From positions 41,994,113 through 42,058,112 of the forward strand of contig CM047810.1 of NCBI GenBank assembly GCA_026214975.1: a DNA stretch of 64,000 nt, written 5' to 3'. The notes below the pieces were generated by a model. The model was not told the DNA's origin. It did no database searches and worked only from the letters and a program-made list of their open reading frames with translations. The position numbers and the translations under genes were made by a program. Every line of letters starts with the position of its first letter. Positions within the stretch are counted from its first letter, which is position 1. Shown piece by piece: positions 55,932 to 64,000 of this stretch. This DNA comes from Gentiana macrophylla. Taxonomy: Eukaryota; Streptophyta; Magnoliopsida; Gentianales; Gentianaceae.

Positions 55932-57498
55932 TAAGTAGAAGACAAGTAGAATCCATGGCTAGACCATTGATAAGATACCGCTTTACATCGCGATGCTACC
56001 CATATTTAGGGCTAAGGGGCATTCCCTACTGTTGCGGGTCACAAAATAAGCTTTCATAATGAGCCGCATTATGCGATGTACCATTGGCTAGTTGTGACAT
56101 GTACGGAAACCCTATGTGCTGGATATACAGAACCCGAATCAGGACCCGAATCGCCAAAAAAACCCGATCCGGAAATTTTCCGGGTTCAGCCGCGGAGTGA
56201 AAGGTTTCATCCAAGGCTCGAGTCTTTCTGTTTTTACGAAACGTCCAAAATGGATCTGGTTTACAGCACGGATCAAGACACTCGATCATGCACAACGGAA
56301 ACTACGAATTAAAATTCGTTTTCGATTTTACCACGATTTGATTCACATAATTAATTAATCTAAAACTATGAGAAGGTTTGAAGATTTACCCAACCAAATT
56401 GAGATGTCGTGATCTTCCAAGTTGTATCTCGAAGACGTCGACAGTTTTTTTTTTTTTTTCTTCCAATGGCTAAGACATGAAACTAATTATTCTCCCTTTT
56501 TCCTCACAAAAGAGGCGCCAAAATTTCTATAGAAGGTTATCCATTTCACAAAACAATTATCTTTTCTTTTAAGGAAGAGATAATCTTTATTAAATAAGAA
56601 AACCAATCTCTTATTTAACTTTTAACTATTAATAAATAATTAATTACACATGTGACATAATTAAGAAAAAATTTCTTCCCCATAACAACTCACATGTGGG
56701 GCCAATAATGTGTCACGGAATAATATAAAATATCTTAAATATTTTACATATTACTTACCAAATAAAAAATATTTTACATATTCATTAAATAGACCAACTA
56801 TTTAATCTTTTCTCTAGGTTACACATTACGGGAAATCACTCACGTGTCAGGAGCGAACCCGAGACCATATACGTATAACCAGCTGCTTCAATAAATTGAA
56901 TAAAATATTCAGCGAACAGAACATTTCTATTCAATTTATTAAATCCAAAATTATGCCACCATAAATCCGAAATTAAAATTTTCGATTATAGACATAACTT
57001 ATTTTCAATATATCGAGTCAATAATTGTCCATCGATATAATCATTACATACAGACTAACCCTCCATAGACTATCCGTAATGAAGCAGGAAAGTTTCCGTA
57101 AACCTTCTTCATTACATCTTATCCTTATTTACAATTAACCCACTAGTGATCAACTCATAACCAATACGAACTCCGCGGATCAATCTGTTTCTAGGATTAA
57201 CAAATAAGATGATTGTCTTTCTACTTCCCACGGGAATGAATGTATTCCGTATCTGTGAAACACGCACTCGCCACTCATTTCTGAATAGTGCTAACATGAA
57301 AGTGATTCAGATTGTGCCTCTTTGCAATCCTTAACGAACACACTAAAACCTATCTTGGAAAGAGCGGGAGTCTACATTCACTTTAGGATTAAGGTTAATC
57401 CATATACGATCATCTTGTGATTTAATAAGATTTCTCAATCACGGAATTATATAAGAAATACAGATTAAATCGGTTCAGTCCTATATGACTACATCATA
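55932..57498. other. Noncoding, LTR-like sequence
   Basis: No gene is seen. From about 56290 (CACAACGGAAAC) to 58050 the wording resembles the internal part of the solo LTR at 51168 and the LTR at 63312 (an A.CGGAA word near one end, then long AT-rich sequence), so it may be an old LTR, but I could not place TG/CA ends or a duplication. Confidence 0.35.
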
Positions 57499-57803
57499 CT
57501 CACTCCGTTTTTTTATCTGTCACATTTCAGAATTTATTCTGTTTTTATTTATCTGTCATTTTACATTTCCAATTCATCATTTATTATTTTTTCCCTCATT
57601 TTTAACAAAATATTTACATCTCTAATAAAAAAATACATTTTCAATACTAAAACTCAAAAGTCAATTTGAGTCACTATTACCCATGCATATATTCAAAATA
57701 TCAAAGGACAACTTAGTCATTTTATACTATATTTTAGACACATTAGTTACTTTCTTAATCTGTGTGATTCTTCTCTCTGCGACAGATAAATAAACGTAGG
57801 AAG
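57499..57803. mobile_element. Stowaway-type MITE (Tc1/mariner)
   Basis: Flanked by TA (57497-57498 and 57804-57805). Termini CTCACTCCGTTTTTTTATC and, inverted, CTTCCTACGTTTATTTATC match the CTCCCTCCGT style of plant Stowaway elements. Both are followed by TGTC. 305 bp, noncoding. Confidence 0.82.
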
Positions 57804-57805
57804 TA

Positions 57806-58737
57806 CTTAGATAACCAATATCGACGGTCTGGATAAGACGGTCACACCATAAAGTGTTCTGAGCGCATGAATGGTGGTTTAATCAATAGACCTCATACTT
57901 TGATTAAGCTCATCACTGACTAACAATTTAAGTGGTTCACCATAAACTTAATCCTCGCGTGTGACACACACTAATATAAAGACCGTCACAACTACGGGGG
58001 CGGCGGTTTCTAATGCTGGAATATCATCGTTCCGTTTGATTAATTATGGTAAATTACGGTTCGGTTAAACATGCATATTAATTACATCGCATTAAATAAA
58101 GCTAATCTACCATAACGAAAATATAAAGGAACATTCAAAGTTTTATACTTTCAACTACGGAGATCTAGCTTGATCAACTCAAGCTAGTTGATGGCTTGAG
58201 GAAGAAAACCAAAGAAAACAACCCAAGGAACCAATAATTCTTTTATTTCATAAACTAAATAATGATTGGAGGTACATATTACATTGGACTGGTACAAACT
58301 TTATATAGATCTGTAGACCGACCTAGTAATCTAACCCTAACCGACTTAATACAATTTCACGCAGCTTTTATTTCGTGTTCTCCAAGGCTCGATATTGCGG
58401 CTAGTGGCTTATAGCTATGGGCCCAACTTTGGCCCTTTCCAGCTTCAACAGACTCTTCTATGGACTTTGTCTTGGCCCAATGACTTCTTAATAATTCGAA
58501 TCCATCTTCCAGCTCTTGAATATGGTACACATGAAAATCATGGAAAACGAGGCAAACCAATACCATATACGAGGGATAATTATGTAACCAATGAACGAAC
58601 ACTAAGCAAATCGACATACATTTCATACGATAATCGAACTATTTCTGGTCAATTGAGCATGATTCGGGGCATATAATGGTGTAATTTATAGTACTAAATA
58701 TGTTGTGATCAATATCAGTGTGAATTAAATCTAAAGA
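57806..58737. other. Noncoding, repeat-derived
   Basis: No credible gene. The part after 58190 (TTTATATAGATCTG near 58299, ACCGACCTAG and ACCGACTTAA words) resembles the transcribed end of an LTR, possibly of the copia remnant to its right. Confidence 0.35.
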
Positions 58738-59830
58738 TTATGTGTTTCTTTTTACCGTTGAAAATGGTGATTTAGCCATCTTGGCTTCAATACATACTTG
58801 GCACTTGTGATTAGGATCTAATCTCAAATTTGGTAACAACCCCATGTTCACCATTTTACGAATGGATTTGAAATTCTCAAATCCTAGTATTAGGTGCCAC
58901 AAGCATGTCGACTCAAGCATGTAAGCAGAGCTAGAGCCAACCTCGGTTGCTTTTTTTAGGAGCAACACTTTTTGGCACAAAATGAAGTGCATTAATTTTA
59001 AACATTCCATCTTTGATGTACCCCTTCCCCAACACTTCATCTTTGGACATAATGAGCTTATCCGCCTTAAAGACAAGTTTAAATCCATTATTCACCAGAA
59101 ATGAGCAAGATAGTAGATTCTTCAGGTTGTCTGGAACATGCAACACATCATTGATGACTAGAACTTTTCAAGAAGTCATTCTCAAAGTGACCTTGTCTTG
59201 CCCCTCAACTTTTGAGCTTGCACCATTTCCGATAAAAAAGTTGTTCTTCGTCCACCTTGCATTCGGAAAAATCTAATTTATAGAGCATATATGCCGAGTA
59301 GCCCCAACGTCTACCCATTATTCAAGAGGGTTTCCAACTGTGTTACATTTAGAGACCATAGCCGACATGTTAACACCATCTACCTATTCCATGACCACTC
59401 CAGCCTTAAAAGCTCGTGGCTTCGTCTCTTTTCTATTATATGTACCCTTCAACACCTGCCATCAAGACTTTGAAGTCTTATGTTCACATGACACACCACA
59501 TATGGTAGTTTCCGGTCAGTTGAGAATATAATTCACGCATAAGAAATCAGACTGATTCCAAGAATCCCTCGCCTTAACATAGGTACGAATATTTTCTCCT
59601 TCATTCATAACAGAGGAAACCTCAGTCAACATCCAAGAGTTGTCATAAAAGACAATGTCTTTTCCTGTCGTGTCTTGAAATTTAGTCCACCAAAATCTTA
59701 TGTTTTCTCAACATGAGGTGCCTGATTAATCGGTACTTGTACATCATCAGGATTTACAACTAAATGTGCCCCAATAGGCACATTAACATATGGAATCATA
59801 TCCATGCTTCCTATCATTCATGCTGAAACA
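58738..59830 (-). pseudogene. Third copia remnant: gag, protease, pre-integrase
   Basis: Minus-strand blocks in order: a gag-like FGGLNFKTRQEK and LSFMTTLG near 59640-59720, the protease active site WVDVGATRHIC near 59290-59325 (DTGAT type), VLHVPDNLKNLLSCSFLVNNGFKLVF near 59070-59150, and LWHL.LGFENFKSIRKMVNMGLLPNL with CQVCIEAKMAKSPF at 58755-58905 (pre-integrase zinc region). The integrase core and RT are missing because the remnant stops near 58738. Frameshifts and stops occur throughout. Gag is shortened between the two first blocks. Confidence 0.82.
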
Positions 59831-61014
59831 AAAGATCAACCAAATTGTGGCTCGTCACTACAAATGACCACCAACATAGTATAGTTCGCCAGTAAAATCA
59901 AGACACTAGTTGATCTTGGTAGTCAATAAGCACATGCTTCTTACTTTTATTAATCCTGCAAGTATCTTGGTAGTTCATTCATCCAAAATTCAATTTGTTA
60001 AACAACAACCCGTCGAATATTTTGTCAACAAAAATACAATCCAGATACACTTCTACAAATAAACTGTATATTAGATTTTAAAAAAATCGAATGATATTAC
60101 TGTAAGCATACAATTATTGTCTTAAGCTTGTGATTATAACGTGTGTGGAGTACTGTACAATATGTGTAACCATGAAATCAACACTGAAATTAAAGGCAAA
60201 TAATACGGATAAAAAGCCAGGTTAATTATTATGAAATTAAAACTCAGAAATAAACGAATTATAAAACCGGTTTCAAATTCAGCAGTACAATAGTAAGCAC
60301 AGGACACAAAAAATTCAGATTTGTTGTAATACATAGTTGAATTCAAACAAACTCGGGAAAAAAATGAGATGCGGAAAAACGGAAAATGAATCAAACGGAT
60401 GCGAGTGTACTTAAGACAATATTTGCTCTGGTCACGTGTCCAAGGTTGCAGCAATTGTCTTCCAAGATACAACGACTTACGTTTTGAGTTCAAAGACACT
60501 TCAAAAACTCGAGCTTAGGCAAACTATTAAATTCTTTGACTTCTCTTCGACACAACACAATTCGATTAATGCTTGAATGATTTGTAGTGGGAATAAAGAA
60601 AGTCGGTGATCCCATTGTCGGTCATAAGAGTTCTTTATTTAATGAAAATGATGAGCCTTTAACCCTTTAAACAAGTTAATAAGCCGACTTAGAAACCAAT
60701 TTTCTCCTTTTCATTAAGACAAGAAACTTGGTCGACTTAATTATCAAGAGCCGACTTGGTCTAATTAGATCGATCTGATCCCATTCACACACAATTCAAG
60801 ATTGTTCTAACCGCCTCAATAAATTAATTTTTTTATTTAGTTTCATAAAGAAATTTTATCCCAAAAATTAATAGGGGGAGGGGCCATAAGGACAAAAATT
60901 AACAGAAATGGGTCTGGAAGGACATTTTCCATTTTCAAAGATTATAAAGGACAAAAACAAATTTTTTGGACAAAAATACCCATTCACAGTAACATTCATC
61001 CAGATGCAACAACA
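59831..61014. other. Noncoding, repeat-derived
   Basis: No gene. CCGACTTAGAAACC and AGTTCTTTATTTAATG near 60630-60700 resemble the transcribed ends of the LTRs elsewhere in the window, so part may be an LTR of the third copia element. A GGACAAAAA-rich stretch at 60890-60980 resembles MULE or MITE ends. Confidence 0.35.
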
Positions 61015-61131
61015 TTCGCGTTTTAGGTGTTTTTGGAACCAAACTAAACCCTAATTGGGAAGGGGAACCCCAAAGGGGGATTTGAGGACCTTAAGATAAA
61101 TACGTTTGTGAAAAAAATGGGAGAAAATTCT

Positions 61132-61164
<33 letters not shown>

Positions 61165-61170
61165 GCTGCA
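61015..61170. repeat. Second copy of the 7.4-kb MITE core, followed by poly(A)
   Basis: 61015-61128 matches 7460-7574 almost base for base (TTCGCGTTTTAGGTGTTTTT at the start, ATGGGAGAAAAT at the end). It is followed by about 28 A residues. The outer parts of the first copy are not matched. Confidence 0.85.
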
Positions 61171-61994
61171 AATAAAGGGTAGCCGTTGTCGTGTAGTTAG
61201 AGTAATGGCGGCGGCAGCCGTTGCCGTCCAACATTTTTTGGGAATCCCAGTGAAATATCAAACTCTAAATTAAGTATTGCAATTGGGAAATAGCAGATAA
61301 TAATTTCATTCTAAAATTATGAAAGCTTTCCTGTACATTGGCCTTTTTTTCTTCTACAATTATATATAAAATAAAGGGTAGTAAGTTTGCATCTGATTTG
61401 TCCTAATTAATCTGTAGTGTACTTGGAGCCTGATATTTAAATAAATTTGTCCTTCTCAGCAAAAAAATAAAATTAATATTAATCAACAAATCAAACTCGA
61501 ACTGAACCGAACCGACGACGGCGTGAATAGTGAACCAAGAGTCATCTAATTCCTACCACTAACACAGAAGTGTTATTGCCCCTTAAGGCATATCCAAAGA
61601 GCCAACATGGTCTTTAAATTTAGAGTCAAATGCATGGTCTTTAAATTTAGAGTCAAATGCTCTCGTCTTGCCATTGTGTGATGAGGGAGTTGAACCGCCC
61701 AACTTTTGTTCCACACACATTTTCCCAATTTTATGCATTTAATTCCACATTACCTGATATGCTGATCGAGTGAACTACTCATTACGCAATATCTAATGAT
61801 GAAAAAAGATCTCGATAATCAACATCGGGCTCTATCTAAAATTGGTGTTAAAATTGATTATTTTACCCTTCTTACCGAACCCATTTCATGGGGTAAAACG
61901 TAAAAAGGCAAATTCTCGAACAGATCATTCGTTGTTGCTTCGGAAAGTTAGTAGAATACTCGATGCTTTTTCCTATTTTATTTATAGTGCACAA
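61171..61994. other. Noncoding spacer
   Basis: Nothing recognisable apart from a direct repeat of GGTCTTTAAATTTAGAGTCA (61610-61629 and 61635-61654). Confidence 0.4.
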
Positions 61995-62192
61995 CAGGGG
62001 TGGATCCAAGAATTTTTTCCAGTGGGGTCACCGGACTGTAAAACTATATTTTTTAATCTAAAATTTTGTTTCACTAGGGTCACGAAAGCGTAAAACTATA
62101 TTTTTTAACAACAAAACTATATTGTTTTAATACTTAAAAAAAATTCTCTGGATCTCACGTGACCCACCCCTCAACACATAAATCCGCTAGCG
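61995..62192. mobile_element. hAT-like MITE, decayed
   Basis: The left end CAGGGGTGGATCC is like that of the element at 55676. The right end inverted (CGCTAGCGGATT) is a weak match. Flanks GTGCACAA (61987-61994) and GTGCACGA (62193-62200) agree at 7 of 8 bases. Confidence 0.5.
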
Positions 62193-62258
62193 GTGCACGA
62201 TGCACCATGCATACAGATGGTCTATTGAATAGGCAAATGAACAAGCACATGTATGTAT

Positions 62259-63311
62259 ATATATTTTGGGGCTCCTTTTACTTGGTGTAATAGGCGAGAG
62301 ACGCAACCCACTTGGGTTCGTCTAGACATGGGTGTGAGCAACATTGAGTGGCAGGCCCTATACCCGAACCATCGTGTATACCACTTGTCATGTTCTCGTT
62401 ATGACCACGCCCTGAGAGTAACCCGTTTTGTCGAGGCAAGGTTAAGTGGTTTTATGTTCCCCGCTATGATCCCTTCTGGATTAGGGATGCTGAGTTTGAG
62501 GAATAAATGCAAGGGGGATGGCAATCTTCTTTGCCTGTGGATCCTGATTCATTATCTCGGCGTATTTTAGGACTGGGCCGTGACCTCAAGAGTTGGAGTC
62601 TTCGGAAACATGTAAATATAGCTAATAATATAGCGGCCAAAGAGGAAGAGCTTCGTTTGTTTCGGGAGGCACCAAACTATACTATAGAGGGCAAAAATCT
62701 ATGGGGTCTAGGTTTCCGTAACTTAGAGTGTTTTAATTTAGCCTTGCTGGCTAAGCAGTCGTGGTGATTCCTCACTTGTCCCGCCGCCCTTGCGAGTCGT
62801 GTCCTGAATGCGAAGTATCACCCTAGTACTACTATTATGGCTGCTGGGTTGAGGAGCAGACCATCCTTTCTGTGGAGGAGCTTGTTGGAAGGCAGAGATA
62901 TGTTAACTCAGAGATTGCGATGGCGAATAGGGGATGGGAGTTCTGTTTATGTCTTCCATGATGCTTGGGTCTCTAGGCCACCAACATTTCGGCTAGCTCA
63001 CTCATCGCGTTCCTTGCAAATAGATAGTATGGTTCAGGACTTGCTTTTGCCAGGTACTAGACAGTGGAACTTGTCTCTCCTCAAGCAGGCGTTCCAGACA
63101 TGGGAGGTGGACTCTATCCTTCAGACTCCAATTGCAGGCGGTTCGCATCCGGATAAGCTGATTTGGCATTATGAACGCCGGGGTAGATATACAGTGAAGT
63201 CAGGATATTTCCTTGCCTTGAGATTATACGGTGGATTGCCTGAGTCGGCACATGCATCATCAGGACCGGACAGAGTATGGCGGGATGTTTGGAAAGTCAC
63301 AATGCCGCCGC
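62259..63311 (+). pseudogene. LINE remnant lacking the reverse transcriptase core
   Basis: FTWCNRRETQPTWVRLDMGVSN at about 62275-62345 is the end of the endonuclease domain. A frameshift near 62440 leads to FWIRDAEFE, then LKSWSLRKHVNIANNIAAKEEEL, the linker before RT. At about 62692 the sequence jumps to LWGLGFRNLECFNLALLAKQSW, which belongs after RT, then a stop (62764). The frame from 62837 reads PSFLWRSLLEGRDML, RWRIGDGSSVYVFHDAWV, and WHYERRGRYTVKSGY, the zinc-binding (zf-RVT) region. So several hundred residues of RT are deleted. An LTR interrupts it at 63312. Confidence 0.82.
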
Positions 63312-64000
63312 TGTTAGAAGTAATATCGTCGGATCAATCATGGATTGACCCGATTACGCAGAGGAAGTATCGGATCTAGATCTAAACGAAACAAAGAACA
63401 TAAATTAAAGATCTAAACCTACAAGGGGGTTTAGGAGCCTACCTTTTTATCGTGCTTAACTCCAAGAACAAAAGGTCTCCAAGAACACGTATTTGAGAAG
63501 CCACAGTCTTCCAACGTGTGTCTCCCAGCAACACCAGGTGGATGGTGTTTCCCGCCGCCGGACCTCCTTGATATGCTACCGGAATAATCCCGAAGATTAT
63601 CCCAACTCGAAACCCGAAGAAAAATAGCCGAAAATTCCAAGCTATTTTTCTTATGATAAAGGCGTGTATTTGTTGTGTCAAAAGGCTTGGGAGAACTCTC
63701 TTTATATAGGAGAGTAAAACTTAACCTCCAATGATTAAATAATTAAGAGATAATTATTACATTAATCCTTTTCCCAAATAAAAGATAAATAAAATAATTA
63801 TCCCAAATAAATTAAGATAAATCATATTATTATCTAATATTCCATGAATTATCATTTAACAAATAAAAGATAAATCACACATTAAATAATTATCCAAGAA
63901 AACTAATTTCCCAATAATTAAATAATAACACAAAAATACGCCATATGCAAACCCCAAAAAGGTTACACGCATTTTACTACATTTGACCAATTAGGTCAAA
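63312..64000 (-). mobile_element. LTR end of an element running off the window
   Basis: TGTTAGAAGTAATATCG begins abruptly within the LINE coding sequence. An inverted TATA (CTTTATATAGG) is at 63700-63710, so transcription would run towards lower coordinates, as in the solo LTR at 51168. The word ACGCAGAGGAAG near its start also resembles that LTR. The other end is outside the window. Confidence 0.65.

Noticed and set aside
56076..56358. Overlapping frames at 56026-56358 as a small gene
   Set aside because: Three overlapping frames on both strands have no splice context or recognisable motif.

Overview
This is nuclear DNA of a flowering plant, most likely a eudicot (an asterid is a guess from repeat style). 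The evidence is a spliced cobalamin-independent methionine synthase gene with eudicot-like protein sequence, LTR retrotransposons of plant Ty3/Athila and Ty1/copia types, several families of small non-autonomous DNA transposons, and a nuclear insertion of plastid DNA. It contains no prokaryotic-style operon or CRISPR array. Only one gene in the 64 kb looks intact: methionine synthase on the minus strand, 11 coding exons at 43734-48379 that add up to exactly 765 codons plus stop.

Positions 1-40792 are one nested transposon stack. The host is a roughly 5-kb copia element on the minus strand. Its single surviving LTR (40409-40792), gag, protease, integrase, reverse transcriptase and RNase H are scattered in the right order over 40 kb because later elements landed in it. 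From left to right these are: an LTR tail at 1-172; Athila-type element A (1799-12313, target duplication TAGAG); a composite of a non-autonomous Athila-like family, here called X (12348-23957); non-autonomous Athila-like element 3 (24287-32592, AGTAC); a solo LTR (33726-35425, GTGTA); and another LTR-type insertion (35692-39049, AGTCC), which itself holds a hAT-type MITE (ATAATAAG). Element A carries a plastid rpl14 fragment inside its 5' LTR and a small DNA transposon inside its reverse transcriptase.

A, X and 3 share an Asp-tRNA primer binding site, a small hairpin before the 3' LTR, and a GAGGAC/AAGTGGGGG noncoding block. All three also carry pairs or arrays of family-specific 10-bp palindromic boxes (CGGTAAACCG in A, TCCGGACGGA or TCCGTACGGA in X, CGGTCGACCG in 3). 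Within a group the boxes are repeatedly spaced 20-23 bp. This box system is the most unusual signal in the window. X and 3 lack polymerase genes and would need a partner element to move.

Positions 40793-43500 hold a Sirevirus-like copia remnant, a TRIM-like remnant and a MITE. After the methionine synthase gene (promoter near 49710), 49800-64000 is again repeat-rich: MITEs of PIF-like, hAT-like, MULE-like and Stowaway types, several with clear target duplications; a solo LTR (51168-52991, AAGGC); a two-exon fragment of an unrecognised gene; a broken RNase H-like (RVT_3) reading frame; a third copia remnant (58738-59830); and a LINE remnant lacking its reverse transcriptase core (62259-63311), cut by a new LTR that runs off the window.
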